Counted from the stretch's first letter, positions 32,958 through 43,159 are shown. The stretch: 64,000 bases of DNA from Acidobacteriota bacterium (GCA_029781855.1 JAKOVX010000039.1:1-64000); one strand, 5' to 3'. Program-made: numbers and translations. Notes: generated by a model not told the origin, from the letters alone.

Positions 32958-35150
32958 ATGGAAGTGCCTCGCAAAGAGGGCGTTTTGGGCGATTTTTGGG
33001 GTGCGGCGGCGGCGATGCTGGTGGCACTGCCGTCAGCGATAGCCTTCGGCGTCACGATATTCGCTCCGATGGGCGGTTCGTTCTCCGCCTACGGCGCGAT
33101 GGCCGGCATCCTGGGTGTCGTCGCGTTGGGCTTGGTCGCATCGGCGATGGGCGGCACCGACCGGCTGATCTCGGCGCCATGCGCACCGGCAGCGGCGGTT
33201 CTCTCTGCCTTTGTCATCACGGGCGTCACGAACGCCATCGATCCGTTCAACATCATCCTAATGGTCACCCTCGTGATCCTGCTCGCCGGAGCGATTCAGG
33301 TCGCGTTCGGCGTCATCGGCCTCGGGCAGTTGATCAAGTTCATGCCCTATCCGGTCGTCAGCGGCTATCTGAGCGGCGTCGGCCTGTACATCATCGCATC
33401 GCAGTTCCCTCTCTTCCTGGGAATGCCGAAAGACCTGCATTTTTTCGACTGCTTTCGGCATCCCGAAATGTGGCAATGGCAAAGCATCGTCATCGGATCC
33501 GTGACGATCGGCGTGATGCTCCTCGCGCCGAAGATCACGACCGTAGTACCGGCCGTTATCGTCGGCTTGCTGGCCGGAACCCTGGCATACTTTGCCATTG
33601 CTGCCTTTAACCCCGCAATGATGAGCCTGACGCAAAATGCCTTTGTCGTCGGCCCGATCAGCAACGAGGGCGGCGTATTTGAGGTGATCATCGGCAAATT
33701 CTCATCGATCCGCAACCTCGACCCCGCATCGCTTGTCTCGGTGGGCATTCCGGCACTTACGCTTGCCGTATTGCTCTCGATCGATACGCTCAAGACGTGC
33801 GTTGTCATCGATGCGCTCACGCATTCGCGGCACAACTCGAACCGCGAACTGATCGGCCAGGGGCTGGGCAATATTTCGTCCGGGTTGCTCGGCGGCGTGG
33901 CCGGAGCTGGTACGATGGGAGCCACGCTGGTCAACATTTCCAGCGGTGCGCGAACGAGGATCTCAGGCGTGCTCGAGGGCGTACTCGGCCTCGCCGCGTT
34001 TATGGCGCTTGGCGGACTGATCGCTTGGGTGCCGATCGCTTCGCTCGCCGGCATTCTGATCGTCGTTGGTGCGAGGATGATCGACAAGCACAGTTTTCAA
34101 TTCCTGCGGTCGCGTTCGACGATGCTGGATTTTGCGGTAATTGTCGCCGTCGTGGCGGTTGCGCTGAGCGTCAGCCTGATCATGGCGTCGGCGGTCGGCG
34201 TCGTGCTGGCCATATTCCTCTACATCCGGCAGGAGATAAGCACCTCGATCATTCGCCGAAAGACCTACGGGAACAAGATCTTTTCAAAACAGGTGCGGAT
34301 CCGTGCCGAGACCGATATCCTCCAGAAAAAAGGCGATCAAACGGCGGTTTACGAACTGCAGGGAAGCCTTTTCTTCGGCACGGCAAATCAGCTTCTCGGC
34401 GGCCTCGACGACGACCTGAAAACGCGGAAATACATCATTTTGGACATGCGCCGCGTCCAATCGGTCGACCTGACGGCGGCCCACGTGCTGGAACAGGCCA
34501 AGGAGGTGATGGGCGAGCGTGGCGGATTTCTGCTGTTCAGCCGGGTGCCCAGATCGCTGCCGAGCGGCAAGGACGTCGAGCGGTATTTTGGCGAAGTCGG
34601 GCTGGTCCAGCATACCGGGCCGGTGAAGATCTTTGACGAGCTCGACGATGCCCTCGAGTGGGTCGAAAACAGGATAATCGCCGAAGAGACTCTTACGATC
34701 GGCGACGAGGCCGCATTGGAACTCGCGGCTTTTGAACTGTTCAAAGGCAGGAAAAAGAGCACCACGGACGACCTAAGATCGTTCGTAAAGGAGGTCTCCG
34801 TAGGGGCGAAGGACACGATCTTCAACGAGGGCGACGCCGGCGATTCGCTGTATCTGATCCGCCGCGGGACGGTGGACATTACCATCGAAACCATGGACGA
34901 CGAAACTTATCGCGTAGCTTCGTTCGGTCGGGGCAACTTCTTCGGCGAGTTGTCGTTCCTGGACGGAGCACCGCGATCGGCAAATGCCGTCGCCGACAGC
35001 GACGTAGACCTTTTTGTGCTGTCGAGGACGGATTTCGAACAGTTTGCGACGAAACACGAGACCTCGTCGATCGTCTTCCTCGAAGGCCTCGCAAGCGTCC
35101 TAGCCGGCCGGCTAAGGCTGACGAATGTCGAACTGTCGGCTCTGGATTGA
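32958..35150 (+). CDS. SulP (SLC26-type) anion transporter fused to STAS and cyclic-nucleotide-binding domains
   Basis: A 730-residue inner-membrane protein with AAGGAG ahead of ATG 32958. About 420 residues form the multi-helix SulP transporter (GGTDRLISAPCAPAAA, MPYPVVSGYLSGVGLYI, GVAGAGTMGATLVNISSGARTR). A STAS domain follows (about 465-570, YIILDMRRVQSVDLTAA), then a Crp-like cNMP-binding fold (about 610-720, IFNEGDAGDSLYLIRRGTVDI, FFGELSFLDGAPRSANAVA). SulP proteins move sulfate, bicarbonate or dicarboxylates; the substrate here is unknown. The GELSxxxGxxRSAxxxA phosphate-binding cassette is close to cAMP-binding consensus, so allosteric control by a cyclic nucleotide is plausible. Confidence 0.9.
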   Translation: MEVPRKEGVLGDFWGAAAAMLVALPSAIAFGVTIFAPMGGSFSAYGAMAGILGVVALGLVASAMGGTDRLISAPCAPAAAVLSAFVITGVTNAIDPFNIILMVTLVILLAGAIQVAFGVIGLGQLIKFMPYPVVSGYLSGVGLYIIASQFPLFLGMPKDLHFFDCFRHPEMWQWQSIVIGSVTIGVMLLAPKITTVVPAVIVGLLAGTLAYFAIAAFNPAMMSLTQNAFVVGPISNEGGVFEVIIGKFSSIRNLDPASLVSVGIPALTLAVLLSIDTLKTCVVIDALTHSRHNSNRELIGQGLGNISSGLLGGVAGAGTMGATLVNISSGARTRISGVLEGVLGLAAFMALGGLIAWVPIASLAGILIVVGARMIDKHSFQFLRSRSTMLDFAVIVAVVAVALSVSLIMASAVGVVLAIFLYIRQEISTSIIRRKTYGNKIFSKQVRIRAETDILQKKGDQTAVYELQGSLFFGTANQLLGGLDDDLKTRKYIILDMRRVQSVDLTAAHVLEQAKEVMGERGGFLLFSRVPRSLPSGKDVERYFGEVGLVQHTGPVKIFDELDDALEWVENRIIAEETLTIGDEAALELAAFELFKGRKKSTTDDLRSFVKEVSVGAKDTIFNEGDAGDSLYLIRRGTVDITIETMDDETYRVASFGRGNFFGELSFLDGAPRSANAVADSDVDLFVLSRTDFEQFATKHETSSIVFLEGLASVLAGRLRLTNVELSALD

Positions 35151-35505
35151 GCTCTGAACTTAACGGCGAGACAACCGAGGCTTGGCAAAATATTGCATCA
35201 GCAGTTATCGAGTATCGCGTAAATTTCGTCCGCCACGTGCCGAATGCTAGCAACACACGAATCCCGCGAGAGTATCCATTCGAGCTTAAAATTCCAAATC
35301 AAACGATCGTTGTTCGCGACTCGGATGCGCGGAACCAATTCTGTCAATACGTAACATGCACGGAATGTGGAGCCCGTTTTGCGTTTCTAGTTAAATTTTT
35401 TTGCTTACGCAAGATCAAAAGCGTAGCTTTGTCGATCGCCGCATATTTTTTCCGGTTAACTCACCGTTGCGGGCGGAATCAAAACTGTCTCACCAATAAT
35501 CTCGA
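35151..35505. other. 355-bp convergent intergenic region, no gene supported
   Basis: It lies between the ends of the SulP gene (plus) and the aldo/keto reductase gene (minus). A T-rich stretch (about 35393-35402) is present but without a recognisable stem. I see no convincing RNA gene or repeat. Confidence 0.5.
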
Positions 35506-36477
35506 TCAATCGGACCAAGGTGCGGGCTTTCTGACCCACCGATGCGGCCTTAATTTGTCAATAAGATCTGCCGGCAGCGGGCCAGAATCACTTGCGGAGA
35601 TATTGGACTCGACGTGTCCGATCTTTCTCATTCCCGGTATTATCGTACTCACGGCAGGATGACTGAGAATAAAACGGAGTGCCATTTCTGGTAGTGACGA
35701 GCCCGCCGGAACGAGCGGTCGCAGGGCTTCGGCCCGGTCGACGCTCGGGATCAGATTTTCGGGGACGAAGTACTTGCTCCGCCAATCGTCCGCCGGGAAC
35801 GTGGTCTCTTTAGTCAAGGTGCCCGTCAACGTGCCCTCGTCAAAAGGAACACGTGCAATGACTGCGACATTCATTTCCTCACAGGCAGGAAACAGATCGT
35901 CCTCAGGATTTTGATCGAATATGTTGTAGATGACCTGTACCGAATCGATCTTGCCGCTTCGAACAGCTTTCACTCCGTTCCATGGTTCCCAACGGTTGAT
36001 CGATATGCCGCAGGCATTGATCAAGCCGCTGTTCTTGAGTTCGTCGAGTTTATCCGACCATCCTGAATTATCGGTCCAGTCGTCGTTCCAGGTGTGTAGT
36101 TGAACAAGATCGAAACTTTCGAGTCCGGCATTCTCAAGACTTTTGTGGACAAACTCCTCGATGTGGTCCGGCGGATAACAATCTTCGAGTCCATATTCCG
36201 GCAGCGTAGGGTACTGCATATTCTTGGGCGGCACCTTGGTCGCTGTGTACAGACGCCTTTCGGGATTGGCACGGACGAGTTCGCCGAGAAGATTTTCGCT
36301 GCGGCCGTCGCCATAAACGTACGCCGTGTCAAAAAAATTGCAACCCAGATCGACGGCCCGCTGGAGTGAGCGGAGCGATTCCTCGTCATCAGATCCGCTC
36401 CAGCCGCCCATTCCCCACATTCCATAACCAATGTCGCTTACCTGCCAACCGGTTCTTCCAAAGGTTCTGTACTGCAT
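35506..36477 (-). CDS. Aldo/keto reductase
   Basis: A 323-residue cytoplasmic NAD(P)H-dependent oxidoreductase with a TIM barrel. The catalytic tetrad is Asp50 and Tyr55 (FFDTAYVYG), Lys81 (TATKVPP) and His128 (LVQLHTW). A C-terminal cofactor segment, MALRFILSHPAVSTIIPGMRK, is typical of the YhdN/general stress 69-like group. It is the last gene of the minus-strand glycan locus, 60 bases after the GH30 gene, and probably reduces a sugar-derived carbonyl. GTGAGA upstream is a modest ribosome site. Confidence 0.9.
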   Translation of the reverse strand: MQYRTFGRTGWQVSDIGYGMWGMGGWSGSDDEESLRSLQRAVDLGCNFFDTAYVYGDGRSENLLGELVRANPERRLYTATKVPPKNMQYPTLPEYGLEDCYPPDHIEEFVHKSLENAGLESFDLVQLHTWNDDWTDNSGWSDKLDELKNSGLINACGISINRWEPWNGVKAVRSGKIDSVQVIYNIFDQNPEDDLFPACEEMNVAVIARVPFDEGTLTGTLTKETTFPADDWRSKYFVPENLIPSVDRAEALRPLVPAGSSLPEMALRFILSHPAVSTIIPGMRKIGHVESNISASDSGPLPADLIDKLRPHRWVRKPAPWSD

Positions 36478-36537
36478 AGATTCTCACTATAATTCAAACG
36501 ATCCGGGCTCGTTTCATTCGCCACTTCATCGAATGCC

Positions 36538-37992
36538 CTAGTATACGAGCGTCTGGATCGCGTGAGCCGGAATGTTGGCCTCGGCCGCCTGTGTTCCAAT
36601 GCTCAGATTGTATTTGACCGGCTTGTCGGACTCGTTCATCACGATCGTCACGACCTTGCCGTCCGGGTTTAGGAATGAAGTGGTCATTAGCTGGCTCCGG
36701 CTCGAGACGCTGTTGATCCGTTTGGCTCCTTTGTTAATGAACTTCGAAAAATGACCGATGTAATAGTAGGAGGGCAGATAAGTAAGCTCACCCGTCCGCG
36801 TATCGGCATGAACCGGTGCGAAACAATAGTTGCCGACGTGATTGGGCCCACCTTTCTCGTCGAGCAGGATGTTCCAATCCGTCCAGCCGACCGTTCCGTT
36901 GTTGAAGTCATTGATCATCGAGTGTCCGTATTTTTCGCCATTTGACCAGACCTGCAGTTTTGCAGGATCGAAGCTGTCCACAGTTCCTTCGGTGAACAAA
37001 AGATTCTTATCCGGATAGGTCTCGTGGACGACACCGACGTTTTGCCACATTTGCTGCCCGCCGCTCCAGCTTTCGTACCAATGGTAGCCGATCCCCCAAA
37101 CATATTTCGCCGCATCGGGGTCTGCCAGGATCGTGTCGACCCTTTGCGTGATCAGGTCACGGTTGTGATCCCAAACGATGATCTTTTTGTCGCCTAAGCC
37201 AGCGTTTGCAAGCGTCTTTCCAAGATTGAGTTTGAGAAAATCCCGCTCCTCTTCCGCGGTGAAAATGCACGACTCCCACGTTTGAGTCGCCATCGGCTCG
37301 TTTTGGATCGTCACGCCCCAGATCGGAATTCCCTCTTTTTGGTAGGCGTTAATGAACTTTACGAAATAATTTGCCCACGGTTGGTAGTACTCCCGCAGAA
37401 GTGTTCCGCCATGGAGCATATCGTTGTTGCTTTTCATAAATGCCGGCGGGCTCCAGGGGCTGGCGAAGATCGTGAGTTTTCCGCCCGCCATTGCCATAGC
37501 CTGCTTGATCAGCGGTATCCGAAACTGCCTGTCGTGGTCAATGTTGAACGACTTTAGTTCCTTATCGCCCTCGGTAATGTAGGTATAGCTGCCGCTGCTG
37601 AAGTCGCAGCTATGGATATTGGTTCTCGCCAGTGTGTAACCGATCCCGTCTTTCTTGCTGTAATAAGCGGTCAGCAGTTCCCGCTGTTTCGCCGGCGACA
37701 GCTTGGCAAACACCTCAGCACTCGCGTCCGTGATCGCTCCGCCGATACCGAGAAACGTTTGAAACGTTTTGTTCGGATTCACAAACACGCTGATCTCGTT
37801 TTCCTTGGGTTGCCGTTTTGCCGAAAAACTGAGCTTATCGGTTTTGGCGAATCTCAGGTCCGTCGAGCCGGCGGTCGTGTAAACGGCCACGCTTTTTCCT
37901 GTCGTAGAGTATCGCCGAGCGGCGGGTCTCTTTTGTCCGAAAGCCGTCACCGAGAACAGAAGGCAAATAAATACCAATATTGATCTTTTCAT
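36538..37992 (-). CDS. Glycoside hydrolase family 30 (glucosylceramidase-like)
   Basis: A 484-residue secreted glycosidase. The start at 37992 gives a signal peptide ending TAFGQ; a longer in-frame start (38070) adds 26 residues without signal character. GH30 features are GIGGAITDASAEVF, FASPWSPPAFMK, acid/base Glu232 (IQNEP) and nucleophile Glu335 (LFTEGT), followed by the C-terminal beta domain. Subfamilies include beta-glucosidase, beta-1,6-glucanase and xylanase; the sequence looks closer to the beta-glucosidase/beta-1,6-glucanase side than to xylanases, with low certainty. It lies downstream of xylA in the same transcriptional direction. Confidence 0.9.
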   Translation of the reverse strand: MKRSILVFICLLFSVTAFGQKRPAARRYSTTGKSVAVYTTAGSTDLRFAKTDKLSFSAKRQPKENEISVFVNPNKTFQTFLGIGGAITDASAEVFAKLSPAKQRELLTAYYSKKDGIGYTLARTNIHSCDFSSGSYTYITEGDKELKSFNIDHDRQFRIPLIKQAMAMAGGKLTIFASPWSPPAFMKSNNDMLHGGTLLREYYQPWANYFVKFINAYQKEGIPIWGVTIQNEPMATQTWESCIFTAEEERDFLKLNLGKTLANAGLGDKKIIVWDHNRDLITQRVDTILADPDAAKYVWGIGYHWYESWSGGQQMWQNVGVVHETYPDKNLLFTEGTVDSFDPAKLQVWSNGEKYGHSMINDFNNGTVGWTDWNILLDEKGGPNHVGNYCFAPVHADTRTGELTYLPSYYYIGHFSKFINKGAKRINSVSSRSQLMTTSFLNPDGKVVTIVMNESDKPVKYNLSIGTQAAEANIPAHAIQTLVY

Positions 37993-38085
37993 TTTATTTT
38001 TGACTGGCGATTTCCCGCCGCGGCAATGCTCAAGCATTGAAAATACCCGAACAGCTTGCCTGGTAAGCAATAGATCGTGAAACCG

Positions 38086-39252
38086 TTAATCTACTCCGAA
38101 CAGTATATCCATTGTCAGCTGGTCGAGCCGCTCATAACGGAGGCCTTTAGAGGCGATCTCAGTACGATCGAAGCTCTTCGACAACAAACTACTCGCCCCG
38201 TCGGCGGAGAATTTGCCGACCTGATCATTCCTATTCGTTTCTTCGATCCCGGCCAGTATTTCCTGGATCTCTGCATGGTTGTTCCAGCGCTCGGCTTTAT
38301 CTTTGAAGATAAGGTACGTCTTCATGCAGCCGCGAGCAAAGTCCTTAACGCCGTCGTAGTCTTCGGTTCGATAGGCGTGAGCGTCGAAGTGGCGCATTCC
38401 CTGATAACCGACATCCTCGAGAAATTTAACGAGCCAGAATGACTGTTTCGGACTGACGGAACCGAACCTGAGGTCCTGATCATAGCGTCCCGGGACCTGG
38501 TCGTTCAGGTCAATGTGAAACAGCTTTCCGGCTTCCCACGCCTGAGCGACGGAGTGCGACATGTTTAGTCCCGGCATATGTTCGTGGGCGACCTCGGGGT
38601 TTACGCCGACCATTTCCTTATTTACAAGCGTTTCGATAAATGCCAGATACGCGGCCGTCGTCGGGAAGTAGATATCGGCGCGCGGCTCATTGGGCTTAGC
38701 CTCAAGAGCGAACCTGTAGCCGTAATTTTGCGATTTGCTGTACTCACAGAGGTAATCGAGTGATTCGCGAAATCGTTTGATAGCATCGGTGGTCTTTCGG
38801 CAGGCGTCGGTTTCGACGCCTTCGCGCCCGCCCCACAGCACGAACGTCTCGGCGTCAAATTCTTTCCCCAGATCCATCGCCCGCATTGTCTTTTGAACGG
38901 CATAGGCACGCACTCTCGCATCATTTGCCGTAAAGGCGCCGTCGCGAAATATGGGTTCGTAAAACAAATTGACGGTAGCCATCGGCACCTTGATATCGTT
39001 GTCTGCGCAGGCTTTCTTAAAATCCCGGACGATCGCGTCCTGCTCAGACGCGGTCGCGTCGATCGGCACAAGGTCGTTGTCGTGAAAATTCACGCCATAC
39101 GCTCCGACCTCCGCGAGCATCTCGACGATTTGGACCGGTGACAATTTTCCGCGAACCTGCGTTCCAAATGGGTCAGCTCCGCGGTTGCCTACGGTCCAAA
39201 GTCCGAATGTAAATTTGTGTTCTGGTTTCGGCGTATATTTTTCGTTACTCAT
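38086..39252 (-). CDS. xylA: Xylose isomerase
   Basis: A 388-residue cytoplasmic enzyme interconverting D-xylose and D-xylulose, of the shorter Streptomyces-type class I. Catalytic His57 and Asp60 (NFHDND) and the metal-site segments EAKPNEPRADIYFP, VNPEVAHEHMPGLN and HIDLNDQ are intact, as is RHFDAHAYRTED. AGGGAGAG precedes the start at 39252. It is immediately downstream of xylB (14 bases). Its presence shows that xylose is an end product of the surrounding glycosidases. Confidence 0.95.
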   Translation of the reverse strand: MSNEKYTPKPEHKFTFGLWTVGNRGADPFGTQVRGKLSPVQIVEMLAEVGAYGVNFHDNDLVPIDATASEQDAIVRDFKKACADNDIKVPMATVNLFYEPIFRDGAFTANDARVRAYAVQKTMRAMDLGKEFDAETFVLWGGREGVETDACRKTTDAIKRFRESLDYLCEYSKSQNYGYRFALEAKPNEPRADIYFPTTAAYLAFIETLVNKEMVGVNPEVAHEHMPGLNMSHSVAQAWEAGKLFHIDLNDQVPGRYDQDLRFGSVSPKQSFWLVKFLEDVGYQGMRHFDAHAYRTEDYDGVKDFARGCMKTYLIFKDKAERWNNHAEIQEILAGIEETNRNDQVGKFSADGASSLLSKSFDRTEIASKGLRYERLDQLTMDILFGVD

Positions 39253-39266
39253 ATTTCTATCTCTCC

Positions 39267-40760
39267 CTAACCTTGGTCTTCACTAATTATCTTCATTGCC
39301 GGACGAAGAGCCGAATACAGCTGTTCATACGCGGCGTAATTGCGATCGAGCCTTTGAACCGATTCCTGATTCGGTTCAACTATTTCTGCGACGCGGATCG
39401 TCTTTTCACAGGCTTCATCAACCGATCCCCACGCTCCCACGCCGACGCCGGCAAGTATCGCGGCGCCAAACGCCGCACCTTCGTCCGCCTCGAGGATCTC
39501 GACTGGCTGACCGTAAACGTCAGCCTGGATCTGTCTCCAGATCTTTGATTTTGCGCCGCCGCCGCCGAGTCTGATCGACGATATCTCGGCACCGGCTTCC
39601 TTAAATATTTCAAACGAATCGCGAAGCGAAAACGCTACGCCTTCCATCGCGGCCCGCGTCAGATGTGCGGCCGTATGGCTTGCCGTCAGTCCGACGAATG
39701 CCGCCCGTGCGTTGGGGTCGAGGTGCGGCGTGCGTTCGCCCATCAGATACGGAAGCCAGATCGCTCCTTCGGAACCGCTCGGGACCTTTTCGGCTTCGTT
39801 TCCCAATTCGTCAAAGCTCTTGCCGCCGCCAAAATTGTCTCGAAACCACTTCAACGAAAGACCGGCAGCGAGCGTTACACCCGTATTGTGCCAACGACCC
39901 GGTATTGCGTGGCATAGAGTGTGAATACGCCCTTTCAGGTCCAAACTCGGCCGTTCAGTTACGCCGAAAACCACGCCGGACGTGCCGATCGTCGCACTGA
40001 CCGTTCCCGGTCGGGTTACACCCATTCCGATCGCTCCGGCAGCATTGTCGCCCGCTCCCGCGACGATCGGTGTGCCGGCCTTCAGACCCGTTTCGTCTGC
40101 TGCAAGTTGAGAAACCGAACCTGTAACTTCTATAGATTCAGAGACTTTCGGCAACAGGGCGGCGTCAATGTTGAAAGCCCGGAGCATTTCGTCAGACCAT
40201 TTTCGGTTCTGAACATCGAAAAGGAGCGTGCCAGACGAATCAGCGACGTCGCTCGCTTTGTCACCCGACAGCCGAAGGCGAATGTAGTCTTTCGGCAATA
40301 ATATCGACTTTACCTGGTTCCAAATCTCGGGCTCGTTTTCGCGGACCCACAGTAGTTTCGGCAGTGTGAAACCGGTTACGGCCGGATTGCATACAAGTTC
40401 GATCAAATGCTGCCGGCCTATCTTATCGGTGATCTCCTCACATTGCTTTTCGGTCCGTTGGTCGCACCAAAGCAACGCCGGACGCAAGACCCGGTCGGAG
40501 CCGTCAAGAAAGACCGACCCGTGCATCTGACCGGAAAAACTGATCGCACCGATATCAGAGGCCTCGGTATTTTGGAGAACAGTACGGATCGCGGAGACGC
40601 AAGCCCGCCACCAATCATCAGGATCCTGTTCGGCCCACCCAATATGCGGTGACGTAAAATCCGCGTGGGCAACGGTCGCCGATGCGAGGACCGTCCCTAT
40701 CTCGTCGATCAGAACGGCCCGCGAACCGCCGGTGCCGATATCGAGCCCAAGAAAGTTCAT
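39267..40760 (-). CDS. xylB: Xylulokinase
   Basis: A 497-residue FGGY-family kinase phosphorylating D-xylulose. The N-terminal phosphate loop is LGLDIGTGGSRAVLID, and FSGQMHGSVFLD and LLWCDQRTEKQ are characteristic of xylulokinase. The C-terminal domain carries GGGAKSKIWRQIQADVYGQPVE. The start codon overlaps the GH3 stop (ATGA on the minus strand), showing translational coupling. With xylA it feeds xylose into the pentose phosphate pathway. Confidence 0.94.
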   Translation of the reverse strand: MNFLGLDIGTGGSRAVLIDEIGTVLASATVAHADFTSPHIGWAEQDPDDWWRACVSAIRTVLQNTEASDIGAISFSGQMHGSVFLDGSDRVLRPALLWCDQRTEKQCEEITDKIGRQHLIELVCNPAVTGFTLPKLLWVRENEPEIWNQVKSILLPKDYIRLRLSGDKASDVADSSGTLLFDVQNRKWSDEMLRAFNIDAALLPKVSESIEVTGSVSQLAADETGLKAGTPIVAGAGDNAAGAIGMGVTRPGTVSATIGTSGVVFGVTERPSLDLKGRIHTLCHAIPGRWHNTGVTLAAGLSLKWFRDNFGGGKSFDELGNEAEKVPSGSEGAIWLPYLMGERTPHLDPNARAAFVGLTASHTAAHLTRAAMEGVAFSLRDSFEIFKEAGAEISSIRLGGGGAKSKIWRQIQADVYGQPVEILEADEGAAFGAAILAGVGVGAWGSVDEACEKTIRVAEIVEPNQESVQRLDRNYAAYEQLYSALRPAMKIISEDQG

Positions 40761-43126
40761 TTGACCTCGAGTGTTTGCTTGATCAGGTCAACCGAGTTTC
40801 CGCCGACCATGATCGTGAACGTGCCCGGCTCGACAACACGCTTCATTTCGCGGTTGTAGAACGAAAGCTTCTGCGGTGTAACCGTGAAAGTAACCGTCCT
40901 AGTCGCACCCGGTTCGATCGATACCCGGGCAAAATCCTTCAGTTCCTTGACCGGCCGGGTCACTGAACTGACGTCATCGCGAATGTACATCTGGGCAACC
41001 TCGTCACCGCGGACCTTTCCTGTATTAGTCACGTCGACGGTAACGGTGGTTTCTTCATTGGCTCCGATCGAAGGTTTTGTGACCTTCAGATTCGAATACT
41101 TGAACGTCGTGTAGCTCAACCCGAAGCCGAACGGGTAAAGTGGTTCCGTTGTAGAGAACAGATAACCGCGTCGCGCACTTGGTTTGTAGTTGTAATAGAT
41201 AGGCAGTTGACCGACCGAATGGGCGAACGAGACCGGCAATTTGCCGCCGGGATTGTAATCGCCAAAGAGAACGTCCGCGGCCGCGGTGCCCGTTTCCTCG
41301 CCAAGGTAGAAGCCTTCGAGAATGGCTGGGACATTTCCGGACACGTAATTGATAGCAAGCGGGCCCGAATTTATCATAAAGACGACGGTCGGTTTTCCGG
41401 TCGAAAGAACTGCCTTTACGAGATCGTTCTGCCGTCCCACAAGCTCCAGCGAATCGCGGTCGCCTAGATGAGTTTCTGCCCAACCCTCTTTATTTGTGTC
41501 CTCATTTCCGCCGATCACCAGGACAACGGCATCGGACGATCCGGCCGTTTTGACGGCCTCGTCGATCAGTTTTTGGTCGCTCGCCGCGTCATTTAGGGTG
41601 GATTTGTCGCCAAACCAGTTACCGCCTTCCTTCGTGATCTTGACGCCCTCGGCGTAGTTCACTTTGACAGTATTGCCGAGCTTGCTTTTCACGCCATCAA
41701 GAATGCTGACGGTGCGGGGCGGATTTGGGTCGGTGTAACCGCCGAGATGTGCGCGGTTAGCGTTCGGGCCGATCACTGCGATCGACTTCAGTTTGGTGCG
41801 ATCGAGCGGAAGCGTGTTGTTCTGGTTCTTCAACAGTACGATCGATCGCCGGGCCGTCTCAGCCGCAAGTTCCCGGTCTTCGGTGGTGTCGGTCAGCTTC
41901 CGGGCCGTTTCCGGATCGACATACGGATGATCGAAAAGGCCAAGCTGGAATTTTTGGTAGAGTATCCGCGAGACGGCCTGATCGATCAGGCTCTCGGGAA
42001 TCTTGCCTGACCGCACCTGATCGGCGAGGGTCTTGTTCACATTGGGATCGGGAAGCTCGACGTCGAGTCCGGCTTCGAGCGCCTGTTTGGCCGCATCGGC
42101 GAGATCCGCGGCGACATGATGACGGGCAACGAGTTCGGTCATCGCGTAGTAATCAGATACTACGGTCCCGCGAAATCCCCATTCCTTCCGCAACAGCGTG
42201 TCGAGCATCCATTTGTTAGCGTGAACCGGTACACCATCGATCTCGTGATAAGCCGGCATTATGCTGAACAGATTTGCTTCTTTGACCGCGGACTCGAACG
42301 GGACGAAATGCGTTTCACGCAGCAACCGCTCGGAAATATTCAGCGGGCCGATATTCGTTCCATTTTCCGGCTGCCCGTGACCTGCAAAATGCTTGCCGGT
42401 CGCAATGACATGCTGTCCGTCGATCGTCGGGTTGGCGTAGGTGGCGTTGCCCTGAATGGCTTTTACGACCGACACGATCATCCGCGACGTGAGATACGGG
42501 TCTTCACCGTAGGTCTCCTCGGTTCGTCCCCAACGAGGCTCACGTGCCAGATCCATATTCGGGCCGAGAACGTGCTGGGTTCCACGGATACGCGTTTGAC
42601 GAGCGGCAACGGTGAATACCTTTGAAACCAACTCCGGATCCCAACTTGCGGCCATCGAGAGCGGCGTCGGGAATACCGTTGATCCGCCCGACATCGCGCC
42701 GTGCAGGATCTCATCGTGAAATACAGCCGGAATTCCAAGTCGGGTATTTTCGATCAGCCATTTTTGAGTAGTGTTGGCGTATTCTGCAGAGCCCTTGGCA
42801 TCAAATCCTTCGCGTTGACGGGCGATCTGCCCGATCCCGTTCGGCATCTGCTTCTTTGCCAGTTCGGGAGAGAACTTGCCGCCAGAAGGCAGTTGCTCTT
42901 TCGGTATGCCGGTGGTGTCGTTTGGTTTTTCCATCCAAAGGCACATCATCTGCGCGACCTTTTCGTCGAGCGTCATCCGGGCAAGAAGATCCTTAACTCT
43001 CTCGTCTATCGAGAGTGTTGGGTTTTTGTACGGCAAAACCTCTTGGGCCCGCACATTAAACTGGCCAATAAAAACGCTCAGGCCGACGATCGCTGCGGCG
43101 ACGCAGAATGCTAACTTTGTTCTCAT
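40757..43126 (-). CDS. Glycoside hydrolase family 3 (BglX-like beta-glucosidase/beta-xylosidase)
   Basis: A 789-residue periplasmic enzyme with a signal peptide ending NVRAQ. The N-terminal TIM barrel carries nucleophile Asp in GFRGTVVSDYYAM and substrate residues in GKHFAGHG. The second domain (LLKNQNNTLPLD, VIGPNANRAHLGGYTDPNPP) and a C-terminal fibronectin-type-III-like domain (YPFGFGLSYTTF) follow. GH3 members trim beta-linked glucose or xylose from the non-reducing ends of oligosaccharides. Overlap with xylB favours beta-xylosidase or xyloglucan side-chain work; BglX-type glucosidase is equally possible from sequence. Confidence 0.92.
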   Translation of the reverse strand: MRTKLAFCVAAAIVGLSVFIGQFNVRAQEVLPYKNPTLSIDERVKDLLARMTLDEKVAQMMCLWMEKPNDTTGIPKEQLPSGGKFSPELAKKQMPNGIGQIARQREGFDAKGSAEYANTTQKWLIENTRLGIPAVFHDEILHGAMSGGSTVFPTPLSMAASWDPELVSKVFTVAARQTRIRGTQHVLGPNMDLAREPRWGRTEETYGEDPYLTSRMIVSVVKAIQGNATYANPTIDGQHVIATGKHFAGHGQPENGTNIGPLNISERLLRETHFVPFESAVKEANLFSIMPAYHEIDGVPVHANKWMLDTLLRKEWGFRGTVVSDYYAMTELVARHHVAADLADAAKQALEAGLDVELPDPNVNKTLADQVRSGKIPESLIDQAVSRILYQKFQLGLFDHPYVDPETARKLTDTTEDRELAAETARRSIVLLKNQNNTLPLDRTKLKSIAVIGPNANRAHLGGYTDPNPPRTVSILDGVKSKLGNTVKVNYAEGVKITKEGGNWFGDKSTLNDAASDQKLIDEAVKTAGSSDAVVLVIGGNEDTNKEGWAETHLGDRDSLELVGRQNDLVKAVLSTGKPTVVFMINSGPLAINYVSGNVPAILEGFYLGEETGTAAADVLFGDYNPGGKLPVSFAHSVGQLPIYYNYKPSARRGYLFSTTEPLYPFGFGLSYTTFKYSNLKVTKPSIGANEETTVTVDVTNTGKVRGDEVAQMYIRDDVSSVTRPVKELKDFARVSIEPGATRTVTFTVTPQKLSFYNREMKRVVEPGTFTIMVGGNSVDLIKQTLEVK

Positions 43127-43159
43127 ATTTATTCCTGGAGCTTAATTAATTAGAAGCCC

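Noticed and set aside
33365..34087. Open frame of 240 codons antisense to the SulP gene
   Set aside because: Antisense shadow with low-complexity Ser/Thr/Pro composition; the plus strand is clearly the transporter.
35147..35662. Possible 171-residue protein after the SulP gene
   Set aside because: It starts at a TTG inside the SulP end, has no ribosome site, runs antisense into the aldo/keto reductase and has unlikely composition.
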